A stretch of DNA of 64,000 nucleotides from contig NZ_JAHKKG010000007.1 in the NCBI RefSeq assembly GCF_018829635.1, forward strand, positions 434,001 through 498,000, written 5' to 3'. This stretch comes from Paractinoplanes bogorensis. GTDB taxonomy: Bacteria > Actinomycetota > Actinomycetes > Mycobacteriales > Micromonosporaceae. The notes beneath the pieces were generated by a model that had not been told where the DNA came from, ran no database searches, and was given only the letters and a program-made list of their open reading frames with translations. A program made the position numbers and the translations under genes. Within the stretch, counting starts at the first letter, position 1. Each line of letters begins with the position of its first letter. Positions 1-7,723 of this stretch are shown in pieces.

Positions 1-14
1 GGCAGGGGAGGTCC

Positions 15-551
15 GTGGTGCGCGTGCTCGGCATCGACCCGGGGCTCACCCGGTGCGGGGTCGGTGTCGTCGAGGGTGTGCCGGGCCGGCCGTGCAAGCT
101 GATCGCCTACTACATCGTGCACAGCCAGCCCGACGAGGACATCGCGCTCCGGCTGCTGCATCTCGACACGTCGCTGGCCGATCTGGTGGCCGAGCACAAA
201 CCCGAGAGCGTGGCCGTCGAGCGGGTGTTTTCCCAGCACAACGTACGCACGGTGATGGGCACGGCCCAGGCCAGCGCGGTCGCCGTGCTGGCCGGGGCAC
301 GCGCCGGGCTGCCCGTGCAGACGTACACGCCGAGCGAGGTCAAGGCGGCCGTCACCGGCTCCGGCACGGCGGGCAAGGCGCAGGTCACGGCAATGGTCAC
401 CCGGCTGCTGTCGCTCGACGCGCCGCCCAAGCCGGCTGACGCCGCCGACGCGCTCGCCATCGCCATCTGCCACATCTGGCGTGGCGGCACGCGCGCCAGG
501 ATTCAGGCTGCGGCCATAGCCGCCGCGCGTAGAGGGGGAGTCCGCCGATGA
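15..551 (+). CDS. ruvC: Crossover junction endodeoxyribonuclease RuvC
   Basis: RuvC is the dimeric endonuclease that resolves Holliday junctions delivered by RuvAB. The 178-aa product opens with the RNase-H-fold motif GIDPGLTRCG, which holds the first catalytic Asp. It has the second acidic residue in VAVERVF and the C-terminal acidic cluster in DAADALAIAICH, so all catalytic positions look intact and the length is normal for the family. The GTG start follows a good ribosome binding site (ggggagg, 5-11). The stop overlaps the ruvA start by four bases (ATGA), so ruvC, ruvA and ruvB form one translationally coupled unit. Confidence 0.97.
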   Translation: MVRVLGIDPGLTRCGVGVVEGVPGRPCKLIAYYIVHSQPDEDIALRLLHLDTSLADLVAEHKPESVAVERVFSQHNVRTVMGTAQASAVAVLAGARAGLPVQTYTPSEVKAAVTGSGTAGKAQVTAMVTRLLSLDAPPKPADAADALAIAICHIWRGGTRARIQAAAIAAARRGGVRR

Positions 552-1150
552 TCGCCAGTGTGCGCGGGGTGGTTGCCGCGATCATGCCGGACGGCGCCGT
601 CATCGAGGTCGGCGGTGTCGGCCTGCAGGTGCAGTGCGCGCCCGGCACGCTCGCCAACCTCAAGGCGGGGGCCGAGGCCCGGCTGGCCACCAGCATGGTG
701 GTGCGGGAAGACTCGCTGACCCTCTACGGCTTCGCCGACGACGAGGAGAAACACCTCTTCGAGCTGCTGCAGACCGCGAGCGGCGTCGGCCCGCGACTGG
801 CCCAGGCGGTGCTGGCCGTGCACCAGCCCGAGACGGTGCGCCGGGCGATCGCCGGGGGTGACCTGGCCACGCTGACCCGGGTGCCCGGCATCGGTAAGAA
901 GGGCGCCGAGCGGATGGTGCTCGAGCTCCGCGACCGCATCGGCCCGATGCCGATCGCCGACGGTGCGCCGGCCGGCATGCTGCACGGCGTCTGGCAGGAC
1001 CAGGTGCGCCAGGGTGTGCTTGCGCTGGGCTGGTCGGCGGCCCAGGCCGACCAGGCGGTGGCCGCCGTGGCCGAGGGCATCGACGGCGAGGTGCCGCCCG
1101 TTCCGGTGCTGCTGCGTCAGGCCATCCGGCTGCTGGGCAAGGCCCGATGA
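548..1150 (+). CDS. ruvA: Holliday junction branch migration protein RuvA
   Basis: RuvA binds four-way DNA junctions as a tetramer and loads the RuvB motor. The 200-aa protein has the N-terminal OB-fold (MIASVRGVVA...), a central pair of helix-hairpin-helix motifs (GVGPRLAQAVL and VPGIGKKGAERMVLEL) and a C-terminal RuvB-contacting domain that ends in a helical bundle. It starts inside the ruvC stop and ends inside the ruvB start (both ATGA overlaps), so it is the middle gene of a coupled ruvCAB operon. Nothing unusual is seen. Confidence 0.97.
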   Translation: MIASVRGVVAAIMPDGAVIEVGGVGLQVQCAPGTLANLKAGAEARLATSMVVREDSLTLYGFADDEEKHLFELLQTASGVGPRLAQAVLAVHQPETVRRAIAGGDLATLTRVPGIGKKGAERMVLELRDRIGPMPIADGAPAGMLHGVWQDQVRQGVLALGWSAAQADQAVAAVAEGIDGEVPPVPVLLRQAIRLLGKAR

Positions 1151-3189
1151 CCGACGATCTGGTCTCGGCCGACGCGGGCGACGACGAGCTCGACGCCGAG
1201 GCGAGTGTCCGCCCTCGGCGCCTGGCCGACTTCATCGCGCAGCACCGCGTCCGGGATCAGCTCGAGCTGCTGCTCAAGGGCGCTATGGGCCGCGGCGCGC
1301 CACCCGACCACATCCTGCTGTCGGGGCCGCCCGGTCTCGGGAAGCCGGTGTCGATCGATGCTCTTGTGCTGATGGGTGACGGATCACGGCGACGGCTCGG
1401 GGACGTCGTCGTGGGAGACCGGGTGATCACCCGGACTGGTGAACCGGCTGAGGTGCAGGCGGTCCACGAACAGGGCGAACTCGACTCCGTCCGGATCCGG
1501 ACCACATCCGGGCGGGAAGTCGTGGCTGCCCCGGACCACCCGTTCTGGACCACTGAGGGCTGGGTCAAAGCAGGCGATCTGACTCCACAGGACGTCCTGG
1601 CCAACGTCTTGTCGCCGGCTGTCGCCTTCGACGCGACCGAGGATACGGACGAGTTCCGCTTGGCCGGTTACATGATCGGTGACGGATGCACGAGCAACCA
1701 GGTCACCTTCACCGGCGGCGACGTGGCCGTGCTGGACGATTTCCGCGCGGTCTGCGACCGGCTCGGCTATGCACACAAGACTCGTCCCAACTCGGCTCGC
1801 AGCGAACTGGTACGTATCTCAGGGTTGAAGCCGTGGCTGACCGAGACCGGGCTGATCGACAAGACCGCCTGGCTCAAGCGGGTTCCCGGGTTCGTCTTCC
1901 GGGGCGACGAATGGCAGGTCGGAGCGTTCCTGGCGGCTTACTTCGCATGTGACGGATCGGTCAGCCGGCGGGGGCGCGACCGCTACGACGTGGTGATCGA
2001 GTTCTACAGCGTTTCCCGGGGTCTGCTCGAAGACACCCAGCATCTGCTGCTCCGGCTCGGTATCCAATCGCGGTTGAAGCTGAAGCGTGGCCGTTATCAA
2101 GGGCGACCTCACGAGTCGTGGCGGTTGTCCATCACCAGCCAAGATGACGCGGCCCGGTTCGCCGAGCGGGTAACTCCGATCGGTGAGCGTGGTGTCCGGC
2201 TGCGCGAGTGGGCGCCACGCCGTGACAGATTCGACGAGCAGCTCGCGCCGGACCGGATCGCCTCCGTCGAGCCGGCGGGTCTGACGGAATGCCGATGCCT
2301 CACGGTCGCCGACGACCACACTTTCACCGTGAACGACCTGGTCGTGCACAACACGACGTTGGCCAACATCACGGCGGCGGAACTGGGGACGGGGATCCGG
2401 ACCACCAGTGGGCCGGTCATCGAACGATCCGGTGACCTGGCGGCGATCCTGACCAGCCTGGCTCCGGGTGACGTGCTGTTCATCGACGAGATTCACCGCA
2501 TCGCCAAGCCGGCCGAGGAACTGCTCTACAGCGCGATGGAGGACTTCCGGGTCGACGTGATCGTCGGCAAGGGACCGGGCGCGACCGCGATCCCGATCGA
2601 CGTCGAGCCGTTCACGCTGGTCGGGGCGACGACGCGGGCCGGTCTGCTGTCCGGGCCGATGCGTGACCGGTTCGGGTTCGTGGCCCATCTCGACTTCTAC
2701 TCGCCGGCCGATCTCGACTCGCTGCTGCACCGTTCGGCGCGCATCCTCGGCGTACCGATCACCGCGGGTGGTGCGGCCGAGATCGCGGGCCGCTCCCGGG
2801 GCACTCCGCGCATCGCGAACCGCCTGCTCCGGCGGGTGCGCGACTTCGCCGAGGTGCGGGCCGACGGCGTGGTCACCGAGGAGACGGCCCGCGAGGCGCT
2901 CAAGGTGTACGACGTGGACGCTCTGGGTCTCGACCGGCTCGACCGGGCCGTGTTGCGCGCGCTGATCGAGTCGTTCAAGGGCGGGCCGGTCGGTTTGTCC
3001 ACCTTGGCGGTGGCGGTCGGCGAACAGTCGGACACCGTCGAGGAGGTCTGCGAGCCTTTTCTCGTACGGGCGGGATTGCTCGCCCGGACGCCGAGGGGAC
3101 GTGTCGCCACCGAGGCGGGCTGGGCGCACCTGGGAAAGACGCCACCCTCGGGCACGGTTCAGGGGGACTTGTTCGCACGAGACGCGTGA
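1147..3189 (+). CDS. ruvB: Holliday junction helicase RuvB containing an in-frame intein
   Basis: RuvB is the AAA+ hexameric motor of branch migration. The 680-aa frame is about twice the family length because an intein of 336 residues (67-402) interrupts the Walker A loop. The flanks GPPGLGK and TTLANI join into the normal GPPGLGKTTLA, and the spliced product would be 344 aa, the usual RuvB size. The C-extein carries Walker B (LFIDEIHR), sensor 1 (LVGATTRAG) and the winged-helix C-terminal domain. ATP binding is impossible without splicing, so RuvB activity should depend on the intein. The start overlaps the ruvA stop. Confidence 0.96.
   Translation: MTDDLVSADAGDDELDAEASVRPRRLADFIAQHRVRDQLELLLKGAMGRGAPPDHILLSGPPGLGKPVSIDALVLMGDGSRRRLGDVVVGDRVITRTGEPAEVQAVHEQGELDSVRIRTTSGREVVAAPDHPFWTTEGWVKAGDLTPQDVLANVLSPAVAFDATEDTDEFRLAGYMIGDGCTSNQVTFTGGDVAVLDDFRAVCDRLGYAHKTRPNSARSELVRISGLKPWLTETGLIDKTAWLKRVPGFVFRGDEWQVGAFLAAYFACDGSVSRRGRDRYDVVIEFYSVSRGLLEDTQHLLLRLGIQSRLKLKRGRYQGRPHESWRLSITSQDDAARFAERVTPIGERGVRLREWAPRRDRFDEQLAPDRIASVEPAGLTECRCLTVADDHTFTVNDLVVHNTTLANITAAELGTGIRTTSGPVIERSGDLAAILTSLAPGDVLFIDEIHRIAKPAEELLYSAMEDFRVDVIVGKGPGATAIPIDVEPFTLVGATTRAGLLSGPMRDRFGFVAHLDFYSPADLDSLLHRSARILGVPITAGGAAEIAGRSRGTPRIANRLLRRVRDFAEVRADGVVTEETAREALKVYDVDALGLDRLDRAVLRALIESFKGGPVGLSTLAVAVGEQSDTVEEVCEPFLVRAGLLARTPRGRVATEAGWAHLGKTPPSGTVQGDLFARDA
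1345..2352 (+). other. Intein with LAGLIDADG endonuclease domain in RuvB P-loop
   Basis: This is a 336-residue intein between Lys66 and Thr403 of the RuvB precursor. Block A is PVSIDALVLMGDG and block B contains APDHPFW. Two LAGLIDADG motifs, LAGYMIGDG (intein residues 106-114) and FLAAYFACDG (195-204), keep their Asp residues. Block F is CRCLTVADDHTF, and the C-terminus VVHN is followed by Thr+1. The first residue is Pro, not Cys or Ser, so the class 1 N-terminal acyl shift is not possible. A Trp just after the block B His and a Cys where block F usually has Asp recall class 3 inteins, but the residue before His-Asn is Val rather than the Thr I would expect. A class-3-like mechanism is an inference. 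Confidence 0.93.
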
Positions 3190-3233
3190 AATCCCCTCGT
3201 AATGTGAACGTGATGTGTGCCGCATTCGGACTT

Positions 3234-3273
3234 CCCAGGTTGACCGATTAGACTCGCCGCCGTTCAACCCGGG
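3234..3273 (+). promoter_or_regulatory. Putative yajC-secDF promoter inside an inverted repeat
   Basis: A TAGACT -10-like hexamer at 3249-3254 lies between two 10-bp arms (3234-3243 and 3264-3273; one mismatch) separated by 20 nt. No convincing -35 is seen. The layout suggests a promoter that could be occluded by a dimeric regulator, or a 5-prime hairpin near the transcription start. The leader to the yajC start would be about 75 nt. Confidence 0.4.
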
Positions 3274-3335
3274 ATGTGCTTATCGCCCCGGTGCGCGTGT
3301 TCGGCGCCGCCGGTGGCCAACGGAAGGCTCTATAA

Positions 3336-3722
3336 GTGATTCAGGCAGCCGAGGCATCCGGCGGTGGCAGCTTCACGCCGCTGCTCCTCATCGTTCTGCT
3401 CTTCGCCGTGATGTATTTCCTGATGATCCGGCCGCAGCAGAAGCGTCGCCGGGAGGCCCAGGCGATGCAGAACGCGCTCGGACCCGGCGACCAGATCCAG
3501 ACCATCGGCGGCCTGCACGGCACCGTCGTGTCGGTCGACGACGACGTCGTCACGCTCGAGATCGCCGACGGTGTGCACGTGCGGTTCGCCCGCCCGGCCA
3601 TCGCGCGTGTCCTCACCCAGACGCCCGCCGCCGAGGCTCCGCTCGAAGAAGAAGAGCTGGTCGAGCCCGCGGTGGAGGAGCCGATTGTCAACCCGGTGAC
3701 CGATACGCGTAAAAAGGACTGA
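3336..3722 (+). CDS. yajC: Preprotein translocase subunit YajC
   Basis: YajC is a small inner-membrane partner of SecDF at the SecYEG channel. The 128-aa protein has one N-terminal membrane helix (LLLIVLLFAVMYFLMIRPQQKR), which ends in the signature MIRPQQKRRRE. A YajC-type beta domain follows (GDQIQTIGGLHGTVVSVDDD). The C-terminal 25 residues are acidic. The GTG start sits after a ggaagg element. It lies just upstream of secD and secF, the standard actinobacterial arrangement. Confidence 0.95.
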   Translation: MIQAAEASGGGSFTPLLLIVLLFAVMYFLMIRPQQKRRREAQAMQNALGPGDQIQTIGGLHGTVVSVDDDVVTLEIADGVHVRFARPAIARVLTQTPAAEAPLEEEELVEPAVEEPIVNPVTDTRKKD

Positions 3723-3738
3723 CGCAAGTTCCCCGAGG

Positions 3739-3771
3739 CCGGCCCGCGGCGTTATTCAGCCGCCGGGCCGG
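3739..3771 (+). terminator. GC-rich hairpin between yajC and secD
   Basis: A 12-nt arm at 3739-3750 pairs with 3759-3771, with one bulged base and an 8-nt AT-rich loop. No T-run follows. It may attenuate read-through or stabilise the yajC transcript end. Confidence 0.45.
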
Positions 3772-3850
3772 TTCGTCGGGTGTGCGCAACCGCGCCCGAT
3801 AAAAGCCGAATTTTCAGACCACCACCGTAAGACACAGGGAGACCGAAGCC

Positions 3851-5722
3851 GTGGCACGACCACCACAGGGACAGATGCATCCCGGACGGCAGCTAGCCGT
3901 GCTCGGCGGAATCTTCGTCGTCCTGTACCTGCTTGTTTTCTTCGCCGGCGGCGCGAGCGGCAGCTTCACCGACCGGCTGCACCCCAAGCTCGGGCTCGAC
4001 CTGGTGGGTGGCACGCAGGCCACTTACATCGCCTCCGTGCAGGGCGGCCAGGTGCCGTCCAAGGAAAGCATGGAGCAGGCCCGCAACATCATCGAGAACC
4101 GGGTCAACGCGCTCGGCGTCTCCGAGGCCGAGGTTGTCGTCCAGGGTGACCGCAACATCGTGGTCTCGCTCGCGGGCAAGGCCGACGACCAGCTCAAGGA
4201 CCTGTCACAGGCCGCGCAGATGCGGTTCCGCCTGCTGATCGGCACCACCGGTGACGTCTCGGCGACCGCGCTGAACCCGCCGTCCGCGGCGCCGTCCGGC
4301 AGCGCCGCGCCGTCGGCCGGTGCGAGCGCCCCGGCGCCCACGGGAAGTGCCCCGGCGGTCAACGCCACCCCGTCCGCCGGCGGTCAGGGTGGTGGCGAGG
4401 TCATGAAGGCCCCGACGCCCACCCCGACCCCGACCCCGAGCGCGAGCGCTGAGGCTCCGGCCTCGGCCGCGGAGCTGGCCACGCGCGAGGAGGTGCAGAA
4501 GAAGGTCGGTGCCGCCCAGTGGGCCGCCGCCGAGAAGCTCACCGCCCCGGTCGACCTGACCAGCAACCCCGAGGCCGGCAAGCAGTTCGCCAACTTCGCC
4601 AAGCTGTCCGGCACCGAGGTCGCCGCGCTGACGGCGCAGATGCAGTTCAACGTGCCGACGATCAGCTGCAAGCAGCTCGACGACCGGCCCAACGGCGCGA
4701 TCGACGACGTGAACACCGACGCCGCGGTCTGCTACCAGAGCGCCAAGGTGCTGCTCGACAAGGCGAAGGTCGTCGGTGACGACATCTCCAAGGCGAGCCC
4801 GCAGCTCGACCAGCAGACCGGCCAGTGGGTCGTCTCGCTCGACTTCACCGGTGCGGGTTCGACCAAGTGGGCGGCCCTGACCCGGCAGGCGTTCGAGGCC
4901 ACCTCGAGCGACCCCTGCTACGTCGCCGCGCAGTCGCTCTACGGCAGCGTCGAGCACTGCGCCGTCGCCGTCGTGCTCGACAAGTCGGTCATCTCGGCCC
5001 CGCAGATCCAGGGCGTGCTCACCGGCACCTCGCAGATCACCGGCCAGTTCAACGCGACCTCGGCGAAGCAGCTGGCCGACCAGCTCAACTTCGGCGCCAT
5101 CCCGGTCACGTTCAACTCGGGCCCGGCCCAGACCGTCTCGGCCACCCTGGGCATCCAGCAGCTGCAGGCCGGTCTGCTGGCCGCCGCGATCGGCATGGGC
5201 CTGGTCGCGATCTACGCGTTCTTCTACTACCGCCTGCTCGGCTCCGTGATCTTCATGAGCCTCATCCTGTCCGGTCTGCTGACCTTCGGCGCGCTGGTCT
5301 TCCTGGGCCGCACGATGGGCTTCACGCTGACCCTGGCCGGTATCGCCGGTTTCATCGTGTCCCTAGGTGTCGCGGCCGACTCGTTCGTCATCTACTTCGA
5401 ACGACTGAAAGACGAGATCCACGAGGGTCGAAGTCCGCGAAGCGCGGTGCCCCGAGCCTGGGCCCGTGCGCGGCGTACGATCATCTCGGCGAACGCGATC
5501 ACCATTCTCGCCGCGGTCGTGCTCTACATCGTCTCGGTCGGTGCGGTTCAGGGCTTCGCCTTCGCCCTGGGTCTCTCGACGGTTCTGGACCTCCTCGTGG
5601 TGTTCCTCTTCCGTCACCCGATCATGACGATGTTCGCGAGCACCAAGGCGTTCCTGTCGCCGCGGGTCAGTGGTCTCGGCCGCGTCCTGCGCCGCGCCCA
5701 GACCGACCCCAAGGAGGCCTGA
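3851..5722 (+). CDS. secD: Protein translocase subunit SecD
   Basis: SecD, an RND-family membrane protein, works with SecF to pull secreted proteins across the membrane using the proton gradient. The 623-aa protein has an N-terminal membrane helix, the conserved LGLDLVGGTQ motif and a large external P1 domain. A C-terminal block of about five membrane helices (from AGLLAAAIGMGLVAIYAFFYY onward) includes the GVAADSFVIYFERLKDE signature. Odd feature: roughly residues 135-210 form an Ala/Pro/Ser/Thr-rich insertion inside P1, containing a PTPTPTP run, which looks like a flexible linker. The GTG start lies after a gggaga element. It is followed at one base by secF. Confidence 0.96.
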   Translation: MARPPQGQMHPGRQLAVLGGIFVVLYLLVFFAGGASGSFTDRLHPKLGLDLVGGTQATYIASVQGGQVPSKESMEQARNIIENRVNALGVSEAEVVVQGDRNIVVSLAGKADDQLKDLSQAAQMRFRLLIGTTGDVSATALNPPSAAPSGSAAPSAGASAPAPTGSAPAVNATPSAGGQGGGEVMKAPTPTPTPTPSASAEAPASAAELATREEVQKKVGAAQWAAAEKLTAPVDLTSNPEAGKQFANFAKLSGTEVAALTAQMQFNVPTISCKQLDDRPNGAIDDVNTDAAVCYQSAKVLLDKAKVVGDDISKASPQLDQQTGQWVVSLDFTGAGSTKWAALTRQAFEATSSDPCYVAAQSLYGSVEHCAVAVVLDKSVISAPQIQGVLTGTSQITGQFNATSAKQLADQLNFGAIPVTFNSGPAQTVSATLGIQQLQAGLLAAAIGMGLVAIYAFFYYRLLGSVIFMSLILSGLLTFGALVFLGRTMGFTLTLAGIAGFIVSLGVAADSFVIYFERLKDEIHEGRSPRSAVPRAWARARRTIISANAITILAAVVLYIVSVGAVQGFAFALGLSTVLDLLVVFLFRHPIMTMFASTKAFLSPRVSGLGRVLRRAQTDPKEA

Positions 5723-5723
5723 C

Positions 5724-6929
5724 ATGGCCCGCGAAGGTCTTGCTTCCCGCCTCTACGCGGGTGAAGCGAACGTCAACGTCATCGGCAAGCGCAAGATCTG
5801 GTTCATCGTGGCCGCGGCGCTCGTGCTGCTGTCCGTCGGCAGCTTCGCGATCAACCAGTTCCACCTGGGCATCGAGTTCGCCGGTGGCACCTCGTTCAGC
5901 GTTCCGGCCAAGACCACGGACGGGCGCACGCTGACCCAGGCCGAGGCCTCCGACGCGGTGGAGCGGGCGATCCAGTCGGTCGACCCGAACGCCGAGGTCG
6001 GCGCGGCCCAGGAGGTCTCCGGCATCGGCGGCAACGGTGGCAGCTTCACCGTCCGCGCGTCGGCGATGACCGCCCAGCAGGCCGAGGCGGCCAAGACGGC
6101 ACTGGTCGAAGACCTGAAGGTGCCGTCCGAGGCGGTCAGTGACGACCAGGTGTCGGCCGCCTGGGGTGGCCAGGTCACCCGGCAGGCGCTGCTCGGTCTG
6201 GTGATCTTCCTGGTCCTGGTGATGGTCTATCTGGTCGTGCGGTTCGAGTGGCGCATGGCGGTCGCCGCCATCTCGTCGCTGCTGCTCGACCTGATCGTCA
6301 CGGCCGGCATCTACTCGCTGGTCGGGTTTGAGGTCACGCCGTCGACGGTGATCGGCTTCCTGACGATTCTGGGTTACTCGCTGTACGACGTGGTGGTGGT
6401 GTTCGACAAGGTGCAGGAGAACACCCGCGGCATCACAGCGGGCAGCACGCGCACCTACAGCGAGGCCGCCAACCTGGCGGTCAACCAGACCCTGATGCGC
6501 TCGATCAACACCGGTCTGGTGGCGCTGCTGCCGGTCGGCGGTCTGCTCTTCATCGGGGCCGGCCTGCTCGGCGCGGGCACGCTGAAGGACCTCGGCCTGG
6601 TGCTGTTCGTCGGTATGGGCCTGGGCGTGCTCTTCTCGATCATGTTCGCGGCGCCGGTGCTGACCGCGCTCAAGGACCGCGAGCCGCGGATCAAGGCGCA
6701 CACCGCCCGGGTGCTGGCCCGGCGGGCCGCGATCCGTTCCGGCGACGTGGCCCCGCGGGCCGAGCGGTCCGGCCGCAACGCCAACGTCACCGAGTCGGAC
6801 GAGGCCCCGGCGCTGGCGTCGGCCGCCCCGCGGCCCGGCAGCCGGCCGACGGCGAAGCGCAACACCAACCGCAGTGGACGGCCCGGCGGCGCCGGCAACC
6901 GGCCCAGCGGCGGGAACAAGCGACGCTAG
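5724..6929 (+). CDS. secF: Protein translocase subunit SecF
   Basis: SecF is the second half of the SecDF proton-driven export motor. I chose ATG 5724 because aaggagg lies at 5711-5717, giving 401 aa; an in-frame extension to 5670 would run deep into secD. The protein has a first membrane helix, the conserved LGIEFAGGTSF motif, a short external domain and five more helices with STVIGFLTILGYSLYDVVVVFDKVQEN. The last 90 residues or so are a basic, disordered Arg/Pro/Gly/Ser-rich cytoplasmic tail, common in actinobacterial SecF. Confidence 0.96.
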   Translation: MAREGLASRLYAGEANVNVIGKRKIWFIVAAALVLLSVGSFAINQFHLGIEFAGGTSFSVPAKTTDGRTLTQAEASDAVERAIQSVDPNAEVGAAQEVSGIGGNGGSFTVRASAMTAQQAEAAKTALVEDLKVPSEAVSDDQVSAAWGGQVTRQALLGLVIFLVLVMVYLVVRFEWRMAVAAISSLLLDLIVTAGIYSLVGFEVTPSTVIGFLTILGYSLYDVVVVFDKVQENTRGITAGSTRTYSEAANLAVNQTLMRSINTGLVALLPVGGLLFIGAGLLGAGTLKDLGLVLFVGMGLGVLFSIMFAAPVLTALKDREPRIKAHTARVLARRAAIRSGDVAPRAERSGRNANVTESDEAPALASAAPRPGSRPTAKRNTNRSGRPGGAGNRPSGGNKRR

Positions 6930-6979
6930 AAAGTCACGATGAGCGGGGGCGGCCGGGATGCGGCCGCCCCCGCTGTCGT

Positions 6980-6985
6980 TAGGCT
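6980..6985 (+). promoter_or_regulatory. Leaderless-type -10 of apt (TAGGCT)
   Basis: TAGGCT ends 7 nt before the GTG at 6993. There is no ribosome binding site between them, so transcription would begin at or next to the start codon. This supports GTG 6993 as the apt start. Confidence 0.5.
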
Positions 6986-6992
6986 GTGCCGC

Positions 6993-7556
6993 GTGACTGA
7001 CGAGATTCCCCGCGCCACCGGTGACAGCGGCCGCGATCTGGCCGCGGTGGTCGCCGGCGGCACGATCGACGTGCCCGACTTTCCGAAGCCGGGCATCGTC
7101 TTCAAGGACCTGATGCCGCTGTTCGCCGACGGTCCGGCGTTTCGCGAGGTGGTCGACGGGATCGTCGGCCACTACGGCACCGACTCGTTCGACGTGGTGG
7201 CCGGGGTCGAGGCGCGCGGGTTCGTGGTGGCGTCGGCCATCGCGTACGCGTCCGGGGTCGGTGTGGTGCCGGTGCGCAAGGCGGGCAAGCTGCCGCGGCA
7301 GGCCCTGTCGGCCTCGTACGAGCTGGAATACGGCGAGGCGGCCCTCGAGGTGCACGAGGACGCGTTCATCGCCGGTCAGCGGGTCCTGGTGGTCGACGAC
7401 GTGCTCGCCACCGGAGGGACGGCGGGGGCCGCTCTCGATCTGGTGGAGCGGGCCGGCGGGTCGGTCATCGGCTTCACCGTTCTGATGGAGCTGGCCTTCC
7501 TGAAGGGCCGCGAGCGGCTGAGTCCACGTACAGTGCATGCGCTACTGACCGTTTGA
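6993..7556 (+). CDS. apt: Adenine phosphoribosyltransferase
   Basis: Apt salvages adenine by joining it to PRPP to make AMP. The 187-aa protein has FPKPGIVFKDLMPLF near the N-terminus, which is typical of APRT, the EARGF segment (GVEARGFVVAS) and the PRPP-binding loop VLVVDDVLATGGTA. An upstream in-frame start at 6939 would add 18 unrelated residues. GTG 6993 is preferred because a TAGGCT -10 box lies 7 nt upstream. It sits between secF and relA, as in most actinobacteria. Confidence 0.93.
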   Translation: MTDEIPRATGDSGRDLAAVVAGGTIDVPDFPKPGIVFKDLMPLFADGPAFREVVDGIVGHYGTDSFDVVAGVEARGFVVASAIAYASGVGVVPVRKAGKLPRQALSASYELEYGEAALEVHEDAFIAGQRVLVVDDVLATGGTAGAALDLVERAGGSVIGFTVLMELAFLKGRERLSPRTVHALLTV

Positions 7557-7723
7557 TGACCGTTTGACCGGCCGACGCCGCTCTTTCGAAGGTTCGGCCG
7601 GGCCATCCGGGAAGACTCTGCGGGTAGGATGACGTTCCTAGCCAGGTGACCAACTCTGGCATTGGTGGGCTTCTCGGGTCGGCGACGACCGGTGAGATCC
7701 CGAGCGATGGTGTGAGGAGGCCG

